Of a stretch of DNA of 64,000 nucleotides, positions 9,630-18,233 are shown piece by piece (the first letter of the stretch is position 1; the number at the start of each line of letters is the position of its first letter). The stretch lies in NCBI RefSeq assembly GCF_004000435.1, contig NZ_RBVZ01000002.1:1-64000 (forward strand), read 5' to 3'. A program made the translations under genes and the position numbers. The notes under the pieces are model-generated. The model searched no databases. It was not told the origin of the DNA and was given only the letters and a program-made list of their open reading frames with translations. The DNA comes from Alexandriicola marinus (GTDB lineage: Bacteria > Pseudomonadota > Alphaproteobacteria > Rhodobacterales > Rhodobacteraceae).

Positions 9630-9643
9630 TTGATTCAAGTCAA
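9630..9643 (-). promoter_or_regulatory. FnrL box upstream of the ydcH-like/uspA unit
   Basis: TTGATTCAAGTCAA matches nine of the ten conserved FNR positions (one mismatch in the right half). It overlaps the last codon and stop codon of fnrL. Class II geometry would put the transcript start near 9595, about 19 bases before the YdcH-like ATG and just ahead of its AGGAGG. Confidence 0.78.
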
Positions 9644-10374
9644 ACCGGAAGCCCGCCGTCGGCGTCATCTCCGGTCGCTTCGTGCAGGGCCAGCAGATCG
9701 ACCACCTCGAAGTGGCGCCGATCGACGAATCGAATCATTCCCTCGTTCTTGAGCGCGTTGAGCTGTCGGCTCACCGTCTCAAGCGTGAGGCCCAGATAAT
9801 TGGCGATCTCGTCGCGGGTCAGCGGAAGTGTCAGGTCCGATGAATTGGCATCGATTCCATGCACATTCGTCCGGCGCACCAGCATCTCGAGGAAGGTCGC
9901 GATCTTTTCCCGGGCCGTCTTGCGCCCCAGAAGAAGCATCCAGTCGCGCGCCGCATCCAACTCGTCCAGCGCGATTTCCATCAGCCGCTGGGCGATATGC
10001 GGGGTGGTCTGGATCATCTCTTCGAAGGGTTTGCGCCGGAAACAGCAAAGCGTGACATCTGTAATCGCGGTAATATCGAATTCGACCGTCTCTCGGCCCG
10101 GACGGCCAATAAAATCAGACGGCAGGAGAAGACCCACCATCTGGGTTCTGCCGTCCTCGAGGGTCTTCGACAGGCTCGCCACTCCTTTGACCACGGAGGC
10201 CACGAATTGAAGATCGTCGCCACGCCAGAGGATGGTCTCCCCGGGCTTGTAGCTACGGTACATCTTCATCGATTCGAGAAGCGTAATTTCTTCATCATCG
10301 CATCTTGAGCATACAGCCCTGTGACGTATCGGGCATTCGCTGCACTTGATGCGCTCATTCAGCATCAGGTTCAT
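9640..10374 (-). CDS. fnrL: Crp/Fnr family oxygen-sensing regulator FnrL
   Basis: A 244-residue regulator of the FNR family. N-terminal cysteines at 11, 14, 22 and 25 and a central pair at 110-111 can supply the four ligands of an oxygen-labile 4Fe-4S cluster. An effector-type beta barrel and dimer helix follow. The winged helix has the recognition segment ETVSRQ, the E..SR pattern that reads TTGAT half-sites. No clear ribosome site precedes the ATG at 10374; a second ATG nine bases later is possible. An FNR box ends four bases upstream, suggesting autoregulation. It is the likely master of the boxes in this window. Confidence 0.95.
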   Translation of the reverse strand: MNLMLNERIKCSECPIRHRAVCSRCDDEEITLLESMKMYRSYKPGETILWRGDDLQFVASVVKGVASLSKTLEDGRTQMVGLLLPSDFIGRPGRETVEFDITAITDVTLCCFRRKPFEEMIQTTPHIAQRLMEIALDELDAARDWMLLLGRKTAREKIATFLEMLVRRTNVHGIDANSSDLTLPLTRDEIANYLGLTLETVSRQLNALKNEGMIRFVDRRHFEVVDLLALHEATGDDADGGLPV

Positions 10375-10377
10375 CGG

Positions 10378-10391
10378 TTGATCTGTATCAA
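10378..10391 (+). promoter_or_regulatory. FnrL box between fnrL and hemN
   Basis: TTGATCTGTATCAA is a perfect FNR palindrome in the 52-base divergent gap. Toward hemN, its centre at 10384.5 sits 41-42 bases before 10426, the ideal class II activation spacing. Toward fnrL, the box lies only four bases before the start codon, a position expected to repress or to block ribosome or polymerase access. Confidence 0.9.
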
Positions 10392-10411
10392 TGTTCGCAC
10401 ACTGGTATCAG

Positions 10412-10417
10412 TATACA
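10412..10417 (+). promoter_or_regulatory. predicted -10 element of hemN, near-leaderless start
   Basis: TATACA at 10412-10417 (or TACATA at 10414-10419) is the best -10 candidate downstream of the FNR box. Either places the transcript start at about 10424-10426, directly before the hemN ATG at 10427. No Shine-Dalgarno sequence is visible, consistent with a leaderless or near-leaderless mRNA. This is inference from spacing. Confidence 0.55.
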
Positions 10418-10426
10418 TAAGTTGAC

Positions 10427-11782
10427 ATGACAAAACACCTCCTCCTTGAAAAATATGGCCTGTTCTCGGCGAAAGTGCCGCGATACACGAGCTATCCTCC
10501 GGCCAATCACTTCCAGGCCGATCTGGGGCATCGCAACCAAGCCAACTGGCTTGCAGCCGTGCCCGAAGGTGCGGCGGTGTCGCTATACTTCCATATCCCC
10601 TTTTGCAGAAGGCTTTGCTGGTTCTGCGCCTGCCGAACGCAGGGCACCAGCACGCTGCGGCCGGTCGATGTCTATATCGAAAGCCTGCTGTCCGAACTGC
10701 GCGAGGTCCGTTCTCGGCTGCCGGGGCGCGTCGATATGGCGCGGCTCCATCTGGGCGGCGGAACGCCCACGCTGCTGTCGCCCGAGACGATGACACGGCT
10801 CCTGACAGAGGTGTTCGAGGCCTTCTCGACGGCACCGGGATTCGAATTCTCGGTCGAGATCGATCCCACCGAGGCCGCGCCCGAACTGATCGACGTGTTG
10901 GCCGAATTCGGCATGAACCGCGCCAGCATCGGCGTTCAGGATTTCGAACAGAAGGTGCAGGAGGCGATCGGCCGGCTGCAGACCTTCCAGGAAACGCAGC
11001 GGGTCGTGCGCAGGTTGCGCGATGACGGGGTCAAGAGCCTCAACCTCGATCTGCTTTACGGCCTGCCCTACCAGAACAAGTCAACGCTTGGCGCCACGCT
11101 CGAGCAGGTTCTCGACCTCGCCCCCGACAGGCTTGCGCTTTATGGCTATGCCCACGTCCCGTGGATGTCGAAGCGCCAGATCATGATCCCCGATGCGGCG
11201 CTGCCGTCGACGGAGGAACGGTATGACCTGTCGACATTCGCACGCGACGTGCTGGTCGGCGCAGGATATCGCCCCCTCGGCATCGACCATTTCGTCCTGC
11301 CCACTGACAGCCTGTCGCTGGCGGCCGATACCGGTCAGATGCGCCGGAATTTCCAGGGATATACCGACGATCCGGCCGACACTCTGATCGGCATGGGTGC
11401 TTCTGCGATCTCGCGCTATCCGCAAGGCTATGTCCAGAATGCCGTCTCGACATCGGCCTATGCCGAACGCGTGGCGGCCGACGGTCTGGCCGGTCACAAG
11501 GGATATGTCCTGTCGCCGAAGGACGAGTTGATCGGCGACATGATCGAGGAATTGCTCTGTGACGGCACCCTGACGGAGGCGCGCCTGATCACCAATCACC
11601 GCGACATGGCCGCAGAGATTTCGAACTCCATCGCAAGCCTGCACGCGGCCTATCCCGACGTGACGGTCCTCGAGGACGGTGTCCTGAGGCTTTCGGCCGA
11701 ATACATCGCGCTGAGCCGGGTCATTGCCGGTGCCCTAGATCAGACCATCACGCCCGAGGCCGCGCATTCCGCCGCTGTCTGA
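10427..11782 (+). CDS. hemN: oxygen-independent coproporphyrinogen III oxidase HemN
   Basis: A 451-residue radical SAM enzyme that converts coproporphyrinogen III to protoporphyrinogen IX without oxygen. The cluster motif is C60-x3-C64-x2-C67, followed by the HemN stretch ending CACRTQG. GGGTP and the conserved core of the bacterial HemN family are present, and the length fits true HemN rather than the shorter HemW. Haem made this way can serve the cbb3 oxidase encoded next door. The FNR box and the absence of a ribosome site are described in separate entries. Confidence 0.95.
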   Translation: MTKHLLLEKYGLFSAKVPRYTSYPPANHFQADLGHRNQANWLAAVPEGAAVSLYFHIPFCRRLCWFCACRTQGTSTLRPVDVYIESLLSELREVRSRLPGRVDMARLHLGGGTPTLLSPETMTRLLTEVFEAFSTAPGFEFSVEIDPTEAAPELIDVLAEFGMNRASIGVQDFEQKVQEAIGRLQTFQETQRVVRRLRDDGVKSLNLDLLYGLPYQNKSTLGATLEQVLDLAPDRLALYGYAHVPWMSKRQIMIPDAALPSTEERYDLSTFARDVLVGAGYRPLGIDHFVLPTDSLSLAADTGQMRRNFQGYTDDPADTLIGMGASAISRYPQGYVQNAVSTSAYAERVAADGLAGHKGYVLSPKDELIGDMIEELLCDGTLTEARLITNHRDMAAEISNSIASLHAAYPDVTVLEDGVLRLSAEYIALSRVIAGALDQTITPEAAHSAAV

Positions 11783-11861
11783 AGCTGCGCCGAAATAGCG
11801 GTTGCACCCGGGCGAGCCCCGGCGCAGTTTTGCCCCGAACGCAACAAGGCCGGGGCGAAGA

Positions 11862-13112
11862 ATGCTCGACGATACTCTGCTGGACGACGTCCGCGACAGG
11901 TTTGCCCATGTCGATCATTGCCCGGTTCAGGGACCACGGATCTTTTTCGAGAATGCGGGCGGTGCTCTGACGCTGAAAACCGCGGTCGAGACCTCGGCCC
12001 GTTATGCGGCGATCCCCGACAATCAGGGCCGCGCGAACCCGGGCAGCCTTGCGCTTGTCGATACGATCGCGCGGGCCCGCGCCGATCTGGCAGAGTTCAT
12101 GAATGCACCCGGCGGACAGTTCTTCGTCGGCGAATCGGGGACGGAGCTTCTGTTCCGGCTCATCATGAATGCCTGTCTTGGCACAGCCGAAGGCGGCGTC
12201 GTTCTGGGATCGACGCTCGAGCATCCGGCCACGCGGTCGGCCTGCGCCCGCTGGTCGCGGATCGCCCGTCAGAGCCATGTGCTGATCCCCCACGATGACG
12301 CCACCGGCACCGTCACCGCAGAGGCTTATGCCGCGGCCGTCACCCCCGACACAGTGGTCGCCACGATCCTCCATGCCTCGCCCGTGACGGGCATGGGCGT
12401 CGATGTGGCCGCCTGTGCGGCAGCGATTCGCAAGGTCGCGCCCGACTGCGTCATCATCGTCGATGGCATCCAGAACGCCGCCCACGGCGGGATCGACCTC
12501 ACATCCTATGATGTCGATGGCTACGTGATCTCGCCCTACAAGGCCTTCTCGCGCCACGGGTTCGGGCTGGCATGGATCTCGGACAGGCTCACCGCGCTGC
12601 CCCACAATGCGCTTGACGGCGGGCCCGAGGACAATTGGGAGATGGGGACGCGCGATACCGGCGCCTATGCCACGATGATCGACGTCGTCGACTACATGGA
12701 CTGGCTGGGCGGCGCGCTGGGGGGAGGACCCGACCGGCCGGCCAAGTTCCGGGCGGCGAGCGAGGCGATCCACGCTCATGAGACCGCGCTGACAGATGCC
12801 ATGATCCACGGAACCGGCAACCTGCCGGGCCTCGCGCAATTGCCCGGCGTCACGATCATCGGCGGGGCCGACAATCCCGCGCGCCGGGGGCTGGTCGGAT
12901 TTGTCCATGACGGGACGCCCTCAGTCGATATCGTCGAGCGGCTGAACGCGGCCGGCATCCGCACGCATCTGCGCAAGGCCGATCATTATTCCGGCAATAT
13001 CCTCGATCCGCTTGGCTTCGACAGCTGCATCCGGGTGTCGATGTGCCACTACAATTCGCTGGCCGAGGTGCGGCAATTCCTGACCGTGATGCAGGACATC
13101 GTGGGAAGCTGA
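11862..13112 (+). CDS. class V aminotransferase (cysteine desulfurase-like) protein
   Basis: A PLP-dependent fold I protein of 416 residues. The PLP lysine is in SPYKAFSRHG, and the aspartate that contacts the pyridine ring is in IIVDGIQNA. It resembles the cysteine desulfurase-like branch of class V aminotransferases, but I cannot assign a substrate and there are no Fe-S assembly genes nearby. I chose the ATG at 11862 (MLDDTLLDDV), just after a purine-rich stretch, over one 60 bases upstream. It runs in the same direction as hemN and converges on epmA. Confidence 0.8.
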   Translation: MLDDTLLDDVRDRFAHVDHCPVQGPRIFFENAGGALTLKTAVETSARYAAIPDNQGRANPGSLALVDTIARARADLAEFMNAPGGQFFVGESGTELLFRLIMNACLGTAEGGVVLGSTLEHPATRSACARWSRIARQSHVLIPHDDATGTVTAEAYAAAVTPDTVVATILHASPVTGMGVDVAACAAAIRKVAPDCVIIVDGIQNAAHGGIDLTSYDVDGYVISPYKAFSRHGFGLAWISDRLTALPHNALDGGPEDNWEMGTRDTGAYATMIDVVDYMDWLGGALGGGPDRPAKFRAASEAIHAHETALTDAMIHGTGNLPGLAQLPGVTIIGGADNPARRGLVGFVHDGTPSVDIVERLNAAGIRTHLRKADHYSGNILDPLGFDSCIRVSMCHYNSLAEVRQFLTVMQDIVGS

Positions 13113-13119
13113 GCCGGGC

Positions 13120-14160
13120 TCAGTCCCCCGGCGCCCATTGCACCATGTCGATCCGCGGCGCACCAGTCGCCAGCAGGACCAGCCGGTCAAAGCCCAGCGC
13201 GATGCCCGAAGCCTCGGGCATGTCGATGAGCGCATCCAGGAACGCCTCGTCCAGAGGATAGCGTTCGCCATAGACGCGATGCTTTTCCTCCATCTCCGCC
13301 TCGAAGCGGGCGCGCTGAATGTGCGGATCGGTCAGTTCACCGAACCCGTTGGCCAGTTCCACCCCGCAGGCATACAGCTCGAACCGTTCGGCAAGGCGAG
13401 GATCGTCCGGCGCGGGCCGGGCAAGTGCCGCCTCGGCCAGCGGATAGCGGTCGAGGATCGTCATGCGCCCGTGGCCCAGATGCGGCTCGACCTTCGCCAC
13501 GAGGATGCGTGACAGCATGTCCGACCAGCTGTCATCGGCCGCCACAGAAAGGCCGGCCTGCCGCATCGCCCCGCGCAGGGCATCGGCATCGGTCGTGCCG
13601 TCGGGTCGGATCGTGGCCATCAGGTCGATGCCGGCATGGCGCGCCACGGCCTCGGCCAGATCGATCCGTTCGGGCGGCGCGAATGGATCGCATTCCGATG
13701 TACGCCACCGAAGCACCTTCGCGCCCGCCGCCCGCGCGGCCAGCGACACGAGGTCTGCGCAATCCTGCATCAGCACCTCGTAACCCTCGCTCGCGCGATA
13801 CCATTCAAGCATCGTGAATTCCGCGCTGTGAAGCGGCCCGCCTTCCCGGTTGCGCCAGACATGGCCCATGCTGAACAGCCGCCGTTCTCCTGCGGCCAAC
13901 AGCTTTTTCAGCGCAAATTCCGGCGACGTGTGCAGATAACGCGGCACAGACGTGCCATCCTCCCGGTCGAGCATGGTGGCAAAGGCATGCAGATGCGCCT
14001 CGTTGCCCGGTGACACCTGAAGTCCCGGCGGATCGGCCTCGAGGAAATCGCGATCCTCGAACCAGCGACGCAGGCCGGAGCGGATCCGGTTGCGCGCCAG
14101 CAGCAGGGGCCGGCGCGCCTCGTGCCGTTCAAGTCGCCACCACGGGTCGTCTGCTTTCAT
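13120..14160 (-). CDS. epmA: elongation factor P--(R)-beta-lysine ligase EpmA
   Basis: A 346-residue class II lysyl-tRNA synthetase-like protein with no anticodon-binding domain, the hallmark of EpmA (PoxA/GenX). The motif 2 region (FSMGHVWRNREGG followed by HSAEFTMLEWY) and motif 3 region (GIALGFDRLVLL) are clear. It attaches beta-lysine to the conserved lysine of EF-P so that ribosomes pass polyproline stretches. It is divergent from efp across 64 bases, which supports the assignment. EpmB, which makes beta-lysine, is not in the window. Confidence 0.93.
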   Translation of the reverse strand: MKADDPWWRLERHEARRPLLLARNRIRSGLRRWFEDRDFLEADPPGLQVSPGNEAHLHAFATMLDREDGTSVPRYLHTSPEFALKKLLAAGERRLFSMGHVWRNREGGPLHSAEFTMLEWYRASEGYEVLMQDCADLVSLAARAAGAKVLRWRTSECDPFAPPERIDLAEAVARHAGIDLMATIRPDGTTDADALRGAMRQAGLSVAADDSWSDMLSRILVAKVEPHLGHGRMTILDRYPLAEAALARPAPDDPRLAERFELYACGVELANGFGELTDPHIQRARFEAEMEEKHRVYGERYPLDEAFLDALIDMPEASGIALGFDRLVLLATGAPRIDMVQWAPGD

Positions 14161-14224
14161 CTGGCGGTTTCTCCCGTAATCGGGTAGTCGAGCCGAAATC
14201 GCGTTTCAGCCGAAGGACAAGGTC

Positions 14225-14791
14225 GTGAAAGTCATCGCATCGAGCATCCGCAAGGGCAATGTCATCGAAGTCGACGAGAAGCTTTATGTCGTTCTTACCG
14301 CGCAGAATTTCCACCCCGGCAAGGGCACGCCCGTGACGCAGGTGGACATGCGCCGCATCTCGGACGGGGTGAAGGTGTCCGAACGCTGGAAAACGACCGA
14401 GCAGGTCGAACGCGCCCATGTCGAGGAAAAGCAGTACCAGTTCCTCTACGAGGATGGCGAAGGCTTTCACTTCATGGAGCCCGAGACCTATGAGCAGGTG
14501 ACCGTCACCGAAGATGTGATCGGCGACTCGAAAGTCTATCTCAATGACGGGATGCTGGTGCATCTCGCGCTTCACAACGATGTGGCGATCTCGATCGAGT
14601 TGCCGCAGAAGATGACGGTCGAGATCACCGAGACCGAACCGGTGGTGAAGGGTCAGACGGCGTCCTCCTCCTACAAGCCCGCGACCGTGTCGAACGGGCT
14701 GCGCGTCATGGTGCCGCCGCACATCTCGGTGGGCACGCGGATCGTGATCAACACCGAGGACAATTCCTACGTGGAACGCGCCAAGGACTGA
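14225..14791 (+). CDS. efp: translation elongation factor P
   Basis: A 188-residue EF-P with the usual three beta-barrel domains. The modification site is Lys33 in HPGKGTP. The start codon is GTG (GTG AAA GTC), with AAGGA eight bases upstream. EF-P relieves ribosome stalling at polyproline. The lysine tip and the adjacent epmA indicate beta-lysylation rather than rhamnosylation. I saw no convincing hairpin terminator in the 85 bases that follow. Confidence 0.97.
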   Translation: MKVIASSIRKGNVIEVDEKLYVVLTAQNFHPGKGTPVTQVDMRRISDGVKVSERWKTTEQVERAHVEEKQYQFLYEDGEGFHFMEPETYEQVTVTEDVIGDSKVYLNDGMLVHLALHNDVAISIELPQKMTVEITETEPVVKGQTASSSYKPATVSNGLRVMVPPHISVGTRIVINTEDNSYVERAKD

Positions 14792-14876
14792 TCGCCGGAT
14801 CCCGGCCTGGTCACCTGTTAACCTGACTTTAACCACGTCGCGTGCCTCCTGAGCCAGCATTTCGGGAGGCAAAGGC

Positions 14877-15251
14877 ATGCGCCGCACCGCGATCGGGGTC
14901 CTTGGCTCCGCCCTTCTGACGGCCTGCACGGCAGGTGTCGTTTCGACCGCACTTCCCGCATCGCCCACCCCGGCGGAGGCGGCGCTCATCGAACGAATTG
15001 TCGATGAAACGTCAGGCGCGCGACCCGATCTTCGGCGCCTGAGGATTTTCGCGGCCTCGGACGGCAGCCGGATCGCCTGCGGTGACTGGACAGCGCCCGA
15101 CGGGATCGGCACGACCGACTGGGCGCCCTTCTATATCCGATGGAAGGACAGCGCGGTGATCCGGGTTCATCTGGATGACGCGACGGGATTTGGCCCCGCG
15201 ATCCTTGGTTGCAACCAGGCAGAGGCAGGCGCGGTGCGGGTTTCAGGCTGA
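14877..15251 (+). CDS. small putative lipoprotein
   Basis: A 124-residue protein with an N-terminal signal and a lipobox (LLTAC, lipidated Cys at 17). Two more cysteines (in RIACGDW and ILGCNQ) could form a disulfide in the periplasm. No family was recognised. Its last nine bases overlap the 3' end of the convergent PfkB-like gene. Confidence 0.7.
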   Translation: MRRTAIGVLGSALLTACTAGVVSTALPASPTPAEAALIERIVDETSGARPDLRRLRIFAASDGSRIACGDWTAPDGIGTTDWAPFYIRWKDSAVIRVHLDDATGFGPAILGCNQAEAGAVRVSG

Positions 15252-16118
15252 GCGGGCGGCCTCATGCGTGTCGGCATGCGCGGCGGCGGCACTCGCCCGG
15301 ATCGCGGCCTCGGCCAGATCGTCGCCCGCGGTCAGCCCGGACAGGAAATACCCGATGAAGACATCGGCATCTCCCGCAAGGCCCGGCCGAAACGGTGCGA
15401 TGAACTTGCGCCCGTCCGGCCCGGCCAGCCAGACCCCCTCGGCCCCCATCCACAGAACCACGACCCGCGGCCCGCAGGCTGCGAGCATCTGGACAAGGTC
15501 TTCGGGCCCCGTAGCCCCCAGCAAGGCCCGCGCCGTCGGCAGATCAGTCGTGACGACATCCGCCTCGGCCAGATGTGCGAGGACCCGTCCGGAACCAGCC
15601 TCGCGTGCTGCGGCCGGCAGCCGCAGATCGATCGAAACCCGCGTGCCCCGGTCCCCGGCCTCGAACGACGCCTCGCGCGCCAGAGCCGCAAAACCGGGAG
15701 AGATTGCGCAGCCCGTGGCCGAGATATGAAGAAGCCGTGACGCTCCGATGATCTCGGGCGTGATATCGCCGGGCCGCATCAAGGCAGCCGCCGCCCCCGA
15801 TTCGGCGGGCCAGATCACACCGCCCTGTTCGGACAGGTGGCGAAATCCGTGCGCCGTCGGCGCGGCCTGATCGACCAGGACGGCGGTCTCATCCACCCCC
15901 TCGGCCCGGCACATCTCGCGGAACGCGACACCGAAGCCGTCCGGACCCAGCCGGCCCGCCACCGCAGCGACCCCACCGGACCGCGCAACCGTCACCGCAA
16001 CGCGCGCCGCGTCACCGCCGGGCATCCGCCGGTAGAACCCCGGCGTCGTTTCGACGAATTCCATGACCGGCAGGCCAAGGCATAAAACATCCCAGTTGCG
16101 GGTCACGGGTCCGGTCAT
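15243..16118 (-). CDS. PfkB family carbohydrate kinase-like protein
   Basis: A 291-residue ribokinase-fold protein with an N-terminal MPGGDAARVA segment in place of the usual GG-N substrate motif. The anion-hole motif GAGD is altered: the segment aligning with GAGDAF reads GDADVF, keeping the catalytic aspartate but changing the second glycine to alanine. Substrate unknown. Neighbours (a lipoprotein and an acyl-CoA synthetase) give no pathway clue. It may be a sugar or nucleoside kinase with lowered or altered activity. Confidence 0.75.
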   Translation of the reverse strand: MTGPVTRNWDVLCLGLPVMEFVETTPGFYRRMPGGDAARVAVTVARSGGVAAVAGRLGPDGFGVAFREMCRAEGVDETAVLVDQAAPTAHGFRHLSEQGGVIWPAESGAAAALMRPGDITPEIIGASRLLHISATGCAISPGFAALAREASFEAGDRGTRVSIDLRLPAAAREAGSGRVLAHLAEADVVTTDLPTARALLGATGPEDLVQMLAACGPRVVVLWMGAEGVWLAGPDGRKFIAPFRPGLAGDADVFIGYFLSGLTAGDDLAEAAIRASAAAAHADTHEAARSA

Positions 16119-16210
16119 TTCAGGCCTCGGCGTCGATCATTACCCTGATCGAATAGACCGCGACTCAACTTAAAGGCAAGCGATACCGAAGATTTCGCGC
16201 AATGGCTGTG

Positions 16211-18103
16211 TCAGGCGGCCCATTCCCATGGCCGGGTGTAATCACCGAGCGCGCGAACGACATCGGCATCTTCCGCCTGCCCCGTCTTGCGAAGCCGGGC
16301 GACAAGTCCGCGTTTCTTGTCCTCGAACACCTCGGTGACCTCGGCCGCGACCCCGGCGCCTTTCAGCGCCTCGTTGTAGATCCGCGAGATCGCCTTGCGG
16401 CGCAGGTCCGGCTTGAAGATCTTGCCCACAGCCGTTTTCGGCAATTCGGGCAGGATCTCGAGGTATTTGGGATGCGCCGCGCGTTCGGCGATCTTGTCCT
16501 TCGCAAAGGACAAGAGCTCTTCGGTGCTGGCGGTCGCGCCGTCGACCAGTTCGACATAGGCGCAGGGGATTTCGCCGGAATGGGCATCGGGCTGGCCAAT
16601 GGCCCCGACGAAAGCCACGTCCGGATGCCCGGCCAGCGCCTCTTCGATCTCGGCGGGGTCGATATTGTGGCCACCCCGGATGATCAGGTCTTTCGCGCGC
16701 CCCGTGATCCAGAGATATCCGTCCTCGTCCAGCCGGCCCAGATCGCCGGTCCTGAGGTACCAGTCGTCATTTTCCGGCCAGTGATAATAAAGGTCTTTGT
16801 TCTTGTCCGGCTCGGTATAGGTGTCGCCACTGGCAACCCCGGGGTTCGAGATGCAGATTTCGCCGACCTCGCCGACCGCAAGATCGACATGCTTGTCGGG
16901 ATCGATGATCCGGACATGGGTATGGGGAAAGGGAATGCCGATCGAGCCGACCCTCTTTTCCCCTTCGGGCGGGTTGATCGAGACAAGGCAGGTGGCTTCG
17001 GTCAGGCCATAGCCTTCGCAAATCGTGACGCCCGCGGCCTTTTCGAATTTTTTGTAAAGCTCGAGTGGCAGGGGCGCCGATCCGCAGAACGCCAGTTTGA
17101 GCGTCGAGATATCCGCATCGACCTTGCGCTGCATCAGCGCCGACATGGCCGTGGGCACGGCAATCATGAAGGTGACCTTGTGGCGTTCGACCAGTTTCCA
17201 GAAATTGTCGAACACCCCGTCCCCGCGATAGCCCTGCGGCGTCGGAAAGACGATCTGCGCACCGGATGACAGCGACGCGCCAAGCGCCACGATCGCCGCA
17301 AAGACGTGAAACATCGGCAGGGGGCAGATCTGCACGTCCTTTTCGGTAAACAAGAGCCTGTCACCAAGCCACGAGTTGTAGACGATACCGGAGAACCGGT
17401 GCTGTGCGACCTTGGGCATGCCGGTCGTGCCGCCGGTGTGGAAATAGGCCGCGGGGCGATCCGCCGTGGCGTCCTCGAAGGTCAGCGTCTTGGGCTGTTT
17501 GGCCATCTCGGCATTGAAATTCAGGATTTTGGCCTGATGCCGCGTCGTCACCTTGGGCCGGATCAGGGGAACGATCAGCTTCTTGATACCGGTCAGATAC
17601 CGGTGCAGATCGACCTCGAGAACGGTTTCGACATTGGGCGCGAGCTTGACCGCCTCGGCCGCCTTTTGCGCCACATCCGTCTTGGGAAACGCGCGCAGCG
17701 TGACCAGAACCTTGGCCCCAGTCTCGCGCAGGATGGCTGCAATCTGTTCGGCATCGAGAAGCGGGTTGACCGGGTTCACGATGCCCGCGACCTGCCCGCC
17801 GAGATACGTCAGGATGGTTTCATTGCAATTGGGCAGCAGGTAGGCCACGACATCGCGTTCGCCAACACCAAGCGACCGGAACAGGTTCGCCGTCTGCGCG
17901 GTCTTTGCCTGCAATTCCGACCAGGTGAAGGTTTCATCCTTCGCCCCCGGATCGGAAAACAGCTGAAACGTCACCGCCTTGCGGCTTCCGAAGCGCTCGG
18001 CCGTTCTCGACAACATCCCCCAAGTCGTCTTCGGCAGATCACGTTCTGCGAAAGGCTGTTCCGCCTCGATCGCATCACGATCCGCAACGCCACTAAAGGT
18101 CAT
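16211..18103 (-). CDS. acyl-CoA synthetase (AMP-forming)
   Basis: A 630-residue ANL-superfamily enzyme that activates a carboxylic acid to acyl-AMP and then acyl-CoA. The P-loop variant HTGGTTGMPK, the segment EGYGLTEAT, the hinge region TGDLGRLDEDGY and the C-terminal catalytic lysine in LPKTAVGKIF are all present. It resembles bacterial fatty acyl-CoA ligases, but chain-length preference cannot be read from sequence. I chose ATG 18103 because GGGGAGGA lies just upstream; the open frame continues a further 70 codons without similarity. Confidence 0.87.
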   Translation of the reverse strand: MTFSGVADRDAIEAEQPFAERDLPKTTWGMLSRTAERFGSRKAVTFQLFSDPGAKDETFTWSELQAKTAQTANLFRSLGVGERDVVAYLLPNCNETILTYLGGQVAGIVNPVNPLLDAEQIAAILRETGAKVLVTLRAFPKTDVAQKAAEAVKLAPNVETVLEVDLHRYLTGIKKLIVPLIRPKVTTRHQAKILNFNAEMAKQPKTLTFEDATADRPAAYFHTGGTTGMPKVAQHRFSGIVYNSWLGDRLLFTEKDVQICPLPMFHVFAAIVALGASLSSGAQIVFPTPQGYRGDGVFDNFWKLVERHKVTFMIAVPTAMSALMQRKVDADISTLKLAFCGSAPLPLELYKKFEKAAGVTICEGYGLTEATCLVSINPPEGEKRVGSIGIPFPHTHVRIIDPDKHVDLAVGEVGEICISNPGVASGDTYTEPDKNKDLYYHWPENDDWYLRTGDLGRLDEDGYLWITGRAKDLIIRGGHNIDPAEIEEALAGHPDVAFVGAIGQPDAHSGEIPCAYVELVDGATASTEELLSFAKDKIAERAAHPKYLEILPELPKTAVGKIFKPDLRRKAISRIYNEALKGAGVAAEVTEVFEDKKRGLVARLRKTGQAEDADVVRALGDYTRPWEWAA

Positions 18104-18233
18104 GGCCGGTCCTCCCCTAACTCTGCTCTGCCCGACCCGAGGCCCGGCTCTCCCAGACCCCACAGAAGCGGAGGTTTCAATTTTGCGCAAGCGTAACGCA
18201 GCGAAACTGCAAGAAACGCCGGTCACGAAAGGG

